Shown one piece after another: positions 22,918 through 35,900 of a DNA stretch of 64,000 nt (its first letter is position 1; each line of letters starts with the position of its first letter). Made by a program: the position numbers and the translations under genes. The stretch is from the NCBI GenBank assembly GCA_905250885.1, contig CAJNOQ010000009.1, positions 1 to 64,000 of the forward strand, read 5' to 3'. This stretch comes from Didymodactylos carnosus. Lineage: Eukaryota; Rotifera; Eurotatoria; Philodinida; Philodinidae. Under the pieces are notes generated by a model that was given only the letters and a program-made list of their open reading frames with translations, was not told the DNA's origin and did not search any database.

Positions 22918-25900
22918 ATATTAAACCACATTAAACACCATCATTAGTTTATCGGTTGTTAGTGCATGATTCTGCTAGACAAAAACTAGTGTCAATTCTT
23001 CTCATCAATCTCAAATGATATTTAGTACGATGTTATTGATGGTATGTAGTAATACTTGATTATCACAAAACAACTAGATTCATTTTCTCCTCTAAAAGTG
23101 ACCTTACAAATGGTATACATTTCTAGAAATGTTGTTGACAATCGTTTTAATGAGATTGAAGAACTCCTTATGTTTATTTGAATGTCACAAACCACTCCGA
23201 ATAAAAAATGCCAGTAAAATATATTGATGTGAGTCTGTATGAAAGAACATATCGCAATATGATGTAATATTTGGCTGGAGTAACAAAGAAATACTACTTC
23301 AACGTTAACAATAATGTGTGAAGATCTATCTGAACGTTTTTATTGACATAGATATGATGATTCAAATTACTCACTATGATAGAAAGCTTAAATAGAAACG
23401 AAAAAAATAATCTACTATTGACAACAACTCTCGTAATGAAATTAATTTAAATCGTAGCAGACTGCACGGTTCCATGCTGACCTTTTTTTTATAGAAAATA
23501 ATAAATCAGTTGAACAATAACGACAGCAATACCATTGTACCTCGGCCTGTATAACTCTGAATTTTATCCAACAAGCACAATAGTTGACACAATCGGCAAG
23601 CAAGTCGAACCACTTCAGAGCACTGCGGGAACCGAGTGTCGTTCTCATAGAGAAGTAATAACAATCGTTCTATTTTACAACATAGTCTTCTACATTAGTC
23701 GTTGTAACAGTCTCAATTGAGGGTGTCAACTATAGTTCAGGAAATAATGGTATGGAACTGATTGAAGCTCACTGGCTGAATGCGCCAGTGATAGTGTCTA
23801 CCCCTCTAGTTACTCATTTGCAGTGTTATTGTTAAACCATGACTATTCGCTGTAGCAACTCTAGGTATTTTCTGTTGTACTAACGTAGACGAAGTTGGGA
23901 TCTAACTAATATGTGCTGGTATGCTGCCATCTTGACTGTCATGTGATGCATTGATGTGTGCTTAGGAAGTTGTTGCAACATTTTCATTGATATTGAAACT
24001 ATTTCCATTTCTACAACAATTATCTCTTTTTCTGCTTCTGAATTTAATTTATTTTAATTCAGTTTGCGCAGTCTTCATTGTTACCCTTGAGCATATTGCT
24101 GGAACAGGCAGATTGATATAGTTTTGAAGTGGACGCCGTTTTTCGAAGGAAAAGGAAGTTTGAAGTTTAAAGGGAAGATCACAGAAAAAAAGGGAGTTGA
24201 TTGAATATTTTGATACGGGTCCCTCCTGTCTACGAAGTCTTCATTTTATCGGATATTTATTTTTACAAAGTCTAAATGTTTTGTTTATAAGGTCTTCATT
24301 TCATGATGCTGTATTCTATAGGTCTTATAGTTTGCTGTTTACAAATCTTATTCTTTTACAGTGTGTGTTTACGTTGTCAGTCTGTTGGTATATAAGTGCG
24401 GCTCGTTTTCAAGATGGAAACAACATTTTATTATCTTCATGGTCGATTAATCTCTAGTTAGAATACCTCTCATGCACTGATCAAAATTATGTTTGCGGAT
24501 TTTTGTTCTTTGTTTTTAGTTATCATTATTAAAAATTAAAACGAAAGTTACCTGCCACTCACTTCTGTGCGTATACTGTTACCGCATAATAAGACATAAT
24601 GTTCTAATTATCTCTGATCAAGTATATCTTTTAGTAACAGAATATAATATTTATTTTATTATGCAGGAAGTTCCCACATTTTTTCTCCACAGGAGAGACA
24701 TTGACAAGCTTTTTAGTACATATTGTATCACATGAAATAACAGAACAAGATCCTTATTGGGAAACCGTTTTTGCTTTAGTTTAACTTTCTAACTACACGT
24801 TTAACTACACTTTTAACTTTCTTAAAAGTATCAATTGTTCACAAAATTTATATAAATTAAAAATTAGTTCCAATGGAGAAATGATGTTCATGTTTTCCTG
24901 AATTTTAATCAAAATGAGAATGTACCTGTCACGTTAGTTTCAATTGTTTCTTGAATAACTAGTGAACGGTCTCATAAAATAATCACAACAAAAGCGATTT
25001 TACGGAAATATAAATTTTTTGATATCTCTTTTAGATATAGACCATACATCGCGCACTTTGGAAAATAGATTTTCAACAGATATTTTAAACTTTTTCGAAA
25101 AACAAACGTAACTACGAGACTCGAGAATGTTCGATCGCTTGTGGTTCAGAGATCTTTGGATTTTCGAAAATCAGCAGATACCAGTTATAGCACTCCATAG
25201 AAGTTGGATGCTACGTTCAAACCAAGCTAGATTAAGATCCCACTTGACTCCCATTTTGAGGTGAGCTATCTGTCTGTGAAAAAAAGCATTTTTCTGTAAC
25301 AAATGTTGTCATGAATAATTTTTCTAACGATCCTTCTAAGATCCTACTTCAAGAAAAAATTCCAGACTTATTTTCTATTAAAAGATGATTCAATCTTGAT
25401 TTCAGAACACGAACTCGTGTTTTCGTTTCACAGTTATTTAAGAAATAGCTTTAGGGTACTTTTTTATTTTTTCGACGGTAATTACTTTTCATGACACAAA
25501 AGAAAACTTTATTTCTTTTGTAAATTTTCTAGAACTACATTATCATGTGACTCTAACCGATATCCCAAAGACGCTTCAAGATAGTCTTATAACTTCGTCA
25601 TGTATCGACGTTAATGGCATCCTATTAACTGTTGATGGAATTTAGAATCAACTGAGCGAGCGGATGTGATTTTCTTAATAATTTTAATTTTAACTAATTA
25701 ATGCATAATCACTATCGGCTAATCACGCATTCGCGTGTTATAAATGGGATATACTCTATCATACATTTTGAGGAAAACGCTATTTTGTCGTGTATTTTTC
25801 TCAATCACGTGCTGTAGTGCATAATTAAACAATCATTACTTAAAACGATGAGCTTTTTAAACAACTTTCAAACGAAAACAAACAGCAAACTGCGGTTTTA

Positions 25901-26239
25901 CCGTTCGATAACCAGGATCAGGACCAATGCTCTCATTAAAATCCTTGTTGAGTCTCATGACTATGTTTGTTTTCAGGGAAAATCTTAAAAAGTCAGTAAA
26001 AATCCACGTTAGGCGAGATAAGCCATTGTATACTATATTCAAAAAATGATAGAATTCAACGTTTTTTGACATGAATAGTAGATATTACTGTTTTTTCTTC
26101 CTGATTTCATTAGAATTCTATAGGATTTAGTTGGTATTTTAAACAAGTCTAAGAGAAATCTTAGTAGATTTCTGATAGGAAATGCCTAGGATCTCGTCAG
26201 AATATTCATAGGTCTCTAGCCAGAGTAAAGCATATCAGT

Positions 26240-26730
26240 TAGGGATGCAACGGTAACGATTGACAATCGGTTAACCGCAACCGGTTTAACGGTTACCGTT
26301 ACCGGTTATCATTAGCGGTCCAACCGGTTCTGTGAATGATATGAGTTCTTAAGTTAGTTTGAGTTACACTGATTGTTTCATGTTAAAAAGTGTTTTTCTT
26401 CAACGTTATGTTGATTAACAGAGAACTGTGGTTAAAGAAACATTTATTTTATGTTTTGAATTGTGTAGCAAATATTTCTTTTGTTTTTCAAGTTTATTGT
26501 TTTACATGTTGATTATTTTATGAAGCAAATTCTTGGTATGCAAGCAATAATTTGTTCTCCAAGAAGAAGTGATTCGAGAAAACATCTAATAAAAAATTTT
26601 GTATCAAAGAAGAAGGGGCAAAAAATAATATGCACATGTACAACTCTGACCGTAGCTTTTGCAATCGTCGCGGGTTGAAACCGGTAACGGTAACCGGTAA
26701 GGAGCGGTTACCGTTACCGTTACATCTCTA
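26240..26730. mobile_element. hAT MITE (491 bp) with GGTAAC/CCGGTT words
   Basis: Ends are TAGGGATGCAACGGTAACG and the complement of TAGAGATGTAACGGTAACGG. It is flanked by the exact 8-bp duplication ATATCAGT (26232-26239 and 26731-26738). Both subterminal zones are arrays of ACCGTTACCGGTT-type words. It encodes no transposase. Confidence 0.85.
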
Positions 26731-27384
26731 ATATCAGTCATCTGCTCCGTCAAAACTCAGGATACGGTCATGGCAACTGACTTATGTAACGAAGTATCGA
26801 ATCTGTTCCATCAGCACAGAGACAACTAACTGTTAATTTTTATTATAAACAAATTAGTTGAGGGAAAGAAAAACAATTTCTGTAACAATCATAGTGTACA
26901 ATTTCCTTCAGTAGAAAAAGAGCAAGAGACATATTTCGGAAAATAAAACTGATCAATGGGATCCCATGGGACGGTACATCATCTTACGGAACGATTTTCT
27001 TGTCCTATCTCATTATAAGATCTCTGGTTATCCTAGACATCAATTCTTATATAAGAATCGGACAGGGATCTGGTAAGGATCTTGCTAGCTTCTTATCTGC
27101 TTTTGCTAAGAATCTTATTGGACTCCTACCAGAGTCTTATATAAGAAGTGGCACGAAACTTACACGAATTTCGTAAGAATCAGATAAGAATCGAGTAAGG
27201 ATCTTATAAAAATTTCATAAGAGAGCGATAAGAGTTCTTATTAGTTTTTTATTGAGTTCTTACGAAATTCCTATAGAAAATTTTTTCTGACCACTCACGA
27301 TGGTTCCTTCAGCAATTCGAACCTAGTGAGTCGTTCATGACAATCCATGAGTTCTCCTATCGAGATACTGTGGGCAGAGTCTTT

Positions 27385-27496
27385 CCGAATTGAGACCACT
27401 GTTTTGCAGTCCCTCTCATTTTCACTTGGCCGCCCTCTGATGTTTGTTTGATGTAATTAAGACTTCCAAATTTTTTGATAAAAAGTGGTCTCAATT
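27385..27496. mobile_element. MITE, family GAATTGAGACC, copy 2
   Basis: Ends CCGAATTGAGACCACT and AAAAAGTGGTCTCAATT are inverted and match the hairpin at 829-890. The interior differs from copy 1. Confidence 0.6.
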
Positions 27497-27547
27497 TTTA
27501 TATATAAACATCGCGTCTTTATATTCTGTCGCAATATCTTTTTCAAC

Positions 27548-28223
27548 CAGAGGCGGCGGAACCACTGGGCTGGGTAAGGCTTAAGCCTTACCCGGATTTG
27601 GTTCTGTTAGGCTGAGCCTTACCCCATTTTGATGTAGAATTTTGAATTTAGCACTATGTTATTTAGATAATACTTGGCTACATTGACAGAAAGGCCTCAT
27701 TTATCTGAATAAAAGACCAAAAGACGTTTGGCTGCGTGTATTAAACTCTGCTTTTTTCAGTGATCTTAAACGCAGAGACTAACATGAGATATGTGCAGTG
27801 AGGAGAGAGGACTGAATCAGGATAAAATGTTAACTTTTGGCATCAGAAACGTCAAGAAACCTCTAAATATATATTGTCTTTTGTTCAATATAGCGTAGTG
27901 ATCCTTTAATCATATAGATATACCACGTTTTTCAAACAAATTTACTTTGATTAGTCTAGCGCAAACTTGATCCGTTTTTTGGCCTTTTTGCTAGGAACGT
28001 CACTTTTTTTGGAGATTAAGTAAAAACAGCTTGGATTCATGGAGCTCGAGCTGATATTTTATTTTGGCGAATTGAACTCAACAAAGTATTTCCTTGTTCG
28101 CTTGCTTGTTCTTATTACGAAAACTTTTATTACGGAAAACTGCACTTTCTCGAAAAACTTTCTAAATTTGCTGCTTTTCTTACCGCGAGCCTTACCTCAT
28201 ATGGGAACGTTCCGCTGCCTCTG
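27548..28223. mobile_element. hAT MITE (676 bp) with GCCTTACC words
   Basis: Ends are CAGAGGCGGCGGAAC and the complement of CAGAGGCAGCGGAAC. It is flanked by the exact 8-bp duplication TTTTCAAC (27540-27547 and 28224-28231). The subterminal words AAGCCTTACCC, GAGCCTTACCCC and GAGCCTTACCTC are visible. Open frames in it are not transposase-like. Confidence 0.85.
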
Positions 28224-28599
28224 TTTTCAACAACTGTTATAAGTGGTGCATAGTATTTTGAGTATGGAAATGGTGTGTATTACGATGGAATATAATTTAG
28301 TGCACTGGAATTTTAAATATATGATAGTGGATTCTAGACATGCGATTGCGTTGTTAAAATACTCTGGCTTGACGAAAATCTACTTGAAGAAAAAATTATT
28401 TCTATGAAATCTTACTGGAACGAAATGAATAGAGAATGATTCTTGTAGGAGTCTAATAAACGATTTTTATCACTTTTTTACGAAATTCTTATAAGATTCT
28501 TACTCGATTCTTATCTGATTCTTACGAAATTCGTGTAAGTTTCGTACCACTTCTTATATAAGAATTGGATAAGACCCTTATCAGAAATTTCAAAATAAT

Positions 28600-29930
28600 T
28601 CTGTCTAGTGCTTCAGTCCTTCGCTATCGAACAATAATATATAAAAAAGTTCATTTTTAAGAACAAAAGCCCTTTATTTTTTAGGTAGAATCAATCAATG
28701 TCTATTGAAACCAACCTCTATTCAAACCAATTCTCTGATCAATTACAAGACTTAACATGATATTTTGGTTTATTTTTATTTTTAGGAATGTTAGAAGAAA
28801 ATACAGCAAAAACTGAAGACATTTCGATCATATAGAATGATTTCTTTATTCCAAGGAAATAAATGACCGTTTAAATTCAAAATAGATCATACGTGTATGT
28901 AACTTATAGATAATAGAAGTGGCCTTAATTTGTCAACATTTAATCTACAACGTTCAATTTTCTTAAGATTATATCCAACCAAAACAATAGTACGTTCGCT
29001 TTAAAAACCTCTTCCAATGATTTTCCTTCGTATAAATTTTTGCATGACAAACTATAAAGATTTATTTTTGCCTTGAATAAATGGGACTAAGCTCTCTATA
29101 TAACAATCGTCTGAATCTATATGGTATGTTCTCACTGATGGACTTAAATAAAACTACACAATAAATTTTCTACTAATTTGTTAACGTAAAAAAATTCAAG
29201 TTTCTCTATGAGGAAATCACATCATTAAACAGGTTCACAATACTCATATATGTTTTTAGTTATTATAGTTCATTGAACTTGTTCATTTTTTTTCTTTTTT
29301 TTTGCTATTCTATTTTGTCTCCTATTTAGTATTAAAAAACAAGCCAATCAACGTTCAATAAGAATGTAAATATCGGGCTTGAATTACATTGGCTATACGT
29401 TTCTTCATCTACAAACGAATAAAAAAATAGTTAGACTATGTGTTTCTGAAAAGTATATAAACTATTGACAAAAAGAAAAACAAAAACTTATGCCAGAAAA
29501 AAAAAGAGAGAAAAGAACTCCAATGGACTGACTAAAAAATGTTTTTTTTTTCCTCTGTTTTCTTTTCTATTATTTTAGAGCAATTGAGGAAGCCCATTCG
29601 TGAGTTGTTTTCCTTTGCATGTTTGATCCACATGTGTGAAATAGAGATGTACACACACACACATACATACACACACCAGAAAGAAAAAAAAAACTCAAAT
29701 CTTAAAACAGCAAAATAAAAATAAAGCGATATTGAACAACACGCATAGAACCAATCACACGATATTTTCTCTTTAGTTATATAATGATGATTTTCAAATT
29801 AAAAAATATATGTCTATCTTAATTATATGGAAAAAAAAATAAAAACATATTTTTCTTCTTCTTCTCTTTGACAAAATAAGTGGCTTTTTGTTGCCGACTT
29901 TTTTTTTGAAACAACAAACGCGATCAGGTC
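28600..29930. other. Upstream region of the AHR gene
   Basis: No coding sequence is seen. The region is T- and A-rich and includes short CA tracts (about 29650). It presumably holds promoter and 5'UTR of the gene starting at 29931; no specific site can be supported. Confidence 0.4.
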
Positions 29931-32900
29931 ATGTACGCAACAAAACGTCGAAGAAGAAACACAAAAAAGTAAGAGACCTATGACACGAAATGTTTAATGT
30001 ATAATCAATGGATATTTACTACGACTACTGCATGTGATCATGTGAATATCATGATAGAAGGGACGGATCACGTAACATTCCATTTTTACTTATTCGTATG
30101 TTCATTGCATGAGAAACAAATAAAATGAAAATTTATTTAGAACAGTACGGATGATTATAAATAGAGAACTTCTCAAAAAAATTTCGGTAAAATTATTCAT
30201 ATTTCTCTGATTCTTTTTAATCTTCGTGTTTGTTTATTTTTGTCTAAGAACTTGTTCGATGATCATTTTTCTCAACTTCAAGCACTCTGTTACTATTGCC
30301 ACTAAGATTCCTTTTCATTTATTTTAAAAAAATATCATTTACTCGTGGAACAAATATAAAATTTGTTTGAGAAAAACTCTTATCTTGGAAAAAGACACTC
30401 GTCTATTGAGAAATACTATACGCAAATGGAATGTCATTTCTTAGAACTTCAGTTTTACATTGATAATAATAAAAACAGTCAATGATTAAAATAAGATAAA
30501 CAAGTCTTTTTCACTATTTTTTAAAAGCTTATATTGAGTAGAACGTTTAATAAGAGAAGATTTTATCTCAAACACAGGGTTAGTCTCTTATTAGTTGAAT
30601 CTGTATTCCAATAGTAAAACTGTCAGTTAAATGTTTTTTTTTAAAGTTATTTTCAATCGTCTTGTATGCCAGTTTTCTCTACAACATTGAGATTTTAGAA
30701 TATATGACGTGACTAAAGATGACAGAAAATAAAGATACCTTTTTACAAAGAAATTGAAATATGTTCTCTCTGCTATGTAATTAATAGAACATTTGCAATA
30801 AATAATTCAGTATTCGAGACAAAGACGAAGTAGAATTAATATTTGGTTGCGTGACAAATTTACTCGAGTTTACGTTTCTATTCTGAAGACTGATTAAAGT
30901 TTCTTTTTTTTTTGTTTTTCTTTGAGGTTTATATTATCTATATGTTTAGAAATCAGAAAAAAAAATAGTTATTGTAGTCTGTGCTTTTAAATCGACATGC
31001 AATCGTTTCTAATAGAAGAAAAAGGATAGTACAGCAAGGAAACAAAGTTATTCAATCATAAAGACTAAAAAATAGAAAGTTCATTTCAATCCTATTTTTA
31101 GAACTTTTGCCATTGTTTTTAGCGTTTGAAGTCACAAATTGTCTAATTAGGCTTTACTCGATGTCAAGCGCACTACTCTTTTTAGGTTTTTTAAAATAGC
31201 AAAATATGTCTAAGAGTATTGTTGGTCGATACTCCATTGATTTACTTTTTATCATCTAACCAAAAAAGACTATTTTTTTAAAAATATTCTATTTTGACTT
31301 TTTTTTTCGTTTTAGTTACAAAAGTCCATTGAAAGAAAATCAAAAATCTAATCCGAGTAAACGTCATCGTGAAAGATTAAATGGTGAATTAGAAAATTTA
31401 GCCAGTCTATTACCATTTGATCAGAATATTTTAACAAAACTTGATAAATTATCGATATTACGATTGGCTGTCAGTTATTTACGAGTTAAATCCTATTTTC
31501 AAGGTAATTTTTTACTTGTGCGTGTTTAAAGGTGGGACTTTGATTAATGAATCATTATACTAAATGTTTCTATCAATCTTTTTTTGTTGGATGATTTACA
31601 TGAAAATAATACATTTAGATGTGTCTATTGTGTGATACAGATTATTTGACTTTGTTAATCTTAAGAATAACCAATCATAAAGCTATGCGAATTAATTATA
31701 ATAAACAGGGCACATGCATAGTACGAAATAGCGAGAAAACAAAAAAAATTCCTTTTCTTGTATTGAACATATTATTGTTAAATCAAGCTTATAATGAATT
31801 ATAGGTTTAAAATTGATGTGTGTATATTTATATTTTGGCATTCCGATAAATGTGGGAATGTTATTAAATAACGTTATTATAAACATCAGACGACGCTAAT
31901 TTTATGGTTCAATGTTTTTCTATATCTACGTCCGCCCTTACTTTCTCCGAGACACCTGTACAACGCGTCTATATATACAATAAACAGACACACACACACA
32001 CACACACACACACTTTGATCCCAAACCTTGAGGCAAACATTTAGTTCTCACTAATCAGAAAGAAAGAGTACATGATAAGTTGGACATGTATTGATCGTTA
32101 CTATACGTAGTAAAGGTAGTTACTTATCTAACTTCAACTCTATAGCATCATCTCTGTGGGATACTATTCATTGAATATGACACGGGGACGATTCTTTCTC
32201 TTTTCGTTTTGTGTTTTTTTTTCTTGACTTTCTCGCCTCATGTCAAGTGTGATTCTCAAAAGACCATGCTGTTATGTTTAGTAAATTTCTATTAACGAAC
32301 TGTCCGGTTAGCTAATTGACACAAATTAGCACATTGCGAAAAAAAAATGAACTAATTTTATCTCTAGAGAATGTAGAACAAAACGACCATGCCATACACG
32401 AAATGATAGGGTAGTGGTAGTTATCATTGAAAATTTTTCTATTCGTAGATTTTAAAACAACTTTTTATTGTTCAAGGAAAAAAAAATGCGAAAAAGATGT
32501 CTCACATGCTGATAAAATTTAGGAAAATATTTTTTCTAAAAGTTTATCATAATTTTTAAAGAAGCCACAAAAAACTAGTGCTTTATACTATTTTGTTTCC
32601 CCTATTGAACAGTAACATAGTCCAGATGTTCTCTGTCTGCAGATTTATATTCAATAATCAATATATTGTAAAAATATATACTCCTTTTTATTTTGAGAAT
32701 TACCGTTTTCTTCTTTTATAAAATTCTAATAAATATAGAAAAAGTCATTTCTTTTTTAAGGTTGAAATAAACATTACTCTAATTTCCTGTTCATTTGTAT
32801 TCTGTTTCTCTCTCGTTTTCTCTGTTATATAGTTTTGAAAAAGAAGACGACCGGTAGTGATTTCCGTTGTTCGCATGTCAACCAGAATTAGTGATTTCTT

Positions 32901-35900
32901 ATAATATTCTCTTTTTTACTATTTCTAAAACAATGATCCCCTTAATTATATGCTATAAAGAAAGATATTTAATACTGTCATTGTAATAATGGCAGTAGTG
33001 GTTACCTCAATAACTACTACCCCTAAATCACTATCAATGATTCTTGTGTACTGTTTTCTTGTCACTCAAATACTTTGATAATTTAAAGATCAATCCAGTC
33101 AAAACACATCATTATACATTTGTTTTATGATATTTATTATCATTCTAATGCTCCAGGCAAACGTCATTTACCTAATTGAGTGTTGAATAGATATTTAAGT
33201 TGATTAAAGTCGTGAGCATGGATTATTCTTGAGAGTCAGTTTATCGTCTTTCTTTTTCAAATAATAATAAAATTTTGGACAAAATAAACAGTTTAGAGAG
33301 CGTTAACACAATTTTACACATCAACAATGTGATGTAAAAGAGCGCCATGTTAACAATAATAAATTATTATCATTTGTGCTAATATGTAAGAATGACATGA
33401 TAGATAGTATCAAGAACTTTTGGATTTAACCTTAATGTCAGACTGTAAACTGTTGTGAAAACAAGTTCCTCAAAAAGTAGAAAATGCGTTTTTCTGAAAA
33501 CTTGCAAAACTTGATGTTTTCAGTTTTTTTTTTGTTGAAAGAAGAGAAACTGAGTTTTTCATTTTGTCCGATCTCTAGTTGAGACATTAGTTCTTCAGAA
33601 GAGGCCAAGTTGAAAAACTCCGTTTTGTTTTTCCTTTTTTTTCTTTTACAACGAACTTATTTTGCTATTCGACGTTTATGATTTTTCTATTTTGTTTTTA
33701 AATTTCGAATTGTTTTAAGAACTTAAATGAAGAAAAAATGCGTTTTCCAAATTTTCGAAGAAATAAAATGAACTGGGAAACTGAACTGAGTGAAAAACTC
33801 GTATTTTTTTGTTAAAAAATAAAAACTAGATTTTCTATATCTGAAAAAGTCTAAATGAGTTAGTTCTCCATCTCGGTTTTTTGAAAATATACGAAGAAAT
33901 ACAATATTTCTATTGTATAGTCTCAATGTGGATGATGGATTTCATCTTTTTACAGGTACGTATTCGTTCTTCCATTGATAAAAATGAACATATTCGATCT
34001 AATAGCTGATAACATTTTTAAGACTGGAGTAGACTAAGTTTGTTAGAAGATTTTAAAACTTGCATGACGATGTAATGAAAGACTTTGACTATAATTCGAA
34101 TTTTGTTTGATGTTATCTGACAAATAATTATATTTCGAGTCAATTTAAAAACTATATACACATCACTATTTATTTATATAGTGAGTTGTCGAAATGTCGG
34201 CACTTTTAGACTTTTTTTCAATTTTATATTTATCGTTCAATCTATCCTCATACGATAATTTGTTTACTCACGCAAAAATATGTTGAACAAATTGTTTTCA
34301 GATTTTTTTTCTTTCTTTTTTTTTTTTTGTCAAGTGATTGACGTGATACAGGTAACACAAACGAAAAGTTATACGGATAGATCATACAATAAATAAAAGT
34401 GAAATAAAAAATGATCATCATCTCTATGTAAGCTGGTGTAGAGAATTAGTTTTGGTGAGAGAAGGGATTTTAAGCACACTTTGAACTTTGAATCTCATCA
34501 ATGAGACTATTCTGTGTTTTTATTGATAATAGAGAGATCTAGAAAGAAGAAATGCTAGACGAATAACTCATGTACATTTAACAATAGAAACAATCTTGTG
34601 TGTTGTCAACTAAACACAGACTCTATCCCAAAAGTGGACTAATAATATGTCCATCATAGACGGGTAGAATAGACTTGAAATAAGAGAAATTATGAATAAT
34701 CAAGTTGTCATTTTTTTTCTTTTTACTTTTTTAGTCACCTTGAAAAATCGTCATTATCAATCTGAACCATCAACAATCTATCAAGAAATCTATTATCACG
34801 ATCCAACATTTTCCGAAGGTGTTGCAGTTTTAGAGGTATAATTAAAAAAAACGAGAATAAATATAAACATTGCACACACTCTCTCTCTCTTTTTCTCTTT
34901 ATTACTTTTAAGGCACTCCAAGGATTTATATTAATTGTCAATTGTGATGGTGAATTGTTTTATGCATCTAAAACAGTTGAGCAATATCTTGGCTTTCATC
35001 AAGTACGTATGGATTATGTTCAATGTATTTCTTCAAATCATTATCCTAAATAGTGTACACCCATTTTAATAATATTTTTATTTCTTTGAAATAGTGACAT
35101 TTGTTTTGAGCTTAAATATCGTTCTACTTTTGCTGTAAATTATGGTACACGCGACAAAAAAAGAAAAAGAAAAAACAATCTAACTTGATGTATAGCATGT
35201 CTAATAGTAACACATAATTATTCATACACAGATTGAATGTCATTACTCCACTATTACACATCATTTCAATTTTGTGTTTATTCTAAAAGTTAGTTCATCT
35301 TTTGTTGATTACGCTTTCTCGCTAATTTCATTAAAACTAGAGAGATTTGATTTTCTGATATGTTTAATCACAGCCATTCAACAAATGAACAGTTTGCTAT
35401 CTCATCGTATATGACTCGAAAGAAATAAAAGACGAAGAAAAAAGAGAAAAAAAAAAGAGAGCAATCACGCTATGGTGTTTCCGAATAAATGATTTGTTGA
35501 TGTAGTGGAAGAGTCATCTGTCTGAACAAAAAAATAAAACAAATGAAAGTCGAAACAAGATTGTAATCTATGTTTAATATAATTAATCTTTTTTCTTTTT
35601 TTGTCTCTCTCTCCCTAAAACTCATACTGAGTGTCAATTCAATTATATTTTTGATCTATAACTTTGTGTCTTTGTTTTAGTCAGATATCGTTCATCAAAG
35701 TGCATTTGAATTAATTCATTCTGAAGATCGAGAAGAATTTAAAAGACATTTACAATGGAATGGAAAATTGACTAGTGAACAATCAGATATAACTATAACA
35801 CAATTGTTTTCTAATCCAGGTAGAATAGCAGCTATTCTCAAACTAGTATTATCATTTCATCAGGGATAGAATTAATGGAACACGAAAATCATCATTGAGA

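Larger units (their letters stand above)
21860..26239. other. Intergenic, mostly featureless
   Basis: Two short repeats are listed separately (22461-22611 and 22633-22917). Otherwise the sequence is AT-rich with only short open frames and no recognisable protein. Confidence 0.45.
26990..28590. repeat. Large inverted-repeat element with two nested insertions
   Basis: A block at about 27130-27245 (TATATAAGAAGTGGCACGAAAC, then ACTTACACGAATTTCGTAAG and further) is repeated in inverted orientation at about 28455-28575 with high identity over more than 100 bp. The arms are rich in AAGAATC and CTTATATAAG words. Between the arms sit a short MITE (27385-27496) and an hAT MITE (27548-28223), so the outer element is older than at least the hAT copy. 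The limits are approximate. Confidence 0.55.

Noticed and set aside
27290-27325. AGGTTCGAATTG word on the minus strand, like a tRNA B box
   Set aside because: No A box at suitable distance and no cloverleaf could be drawn.
28039-28242. 67-codon frame at the right end of the hAT MITE
   Set aside because: It runs across the element end and its target duplication, so it is not a gene.
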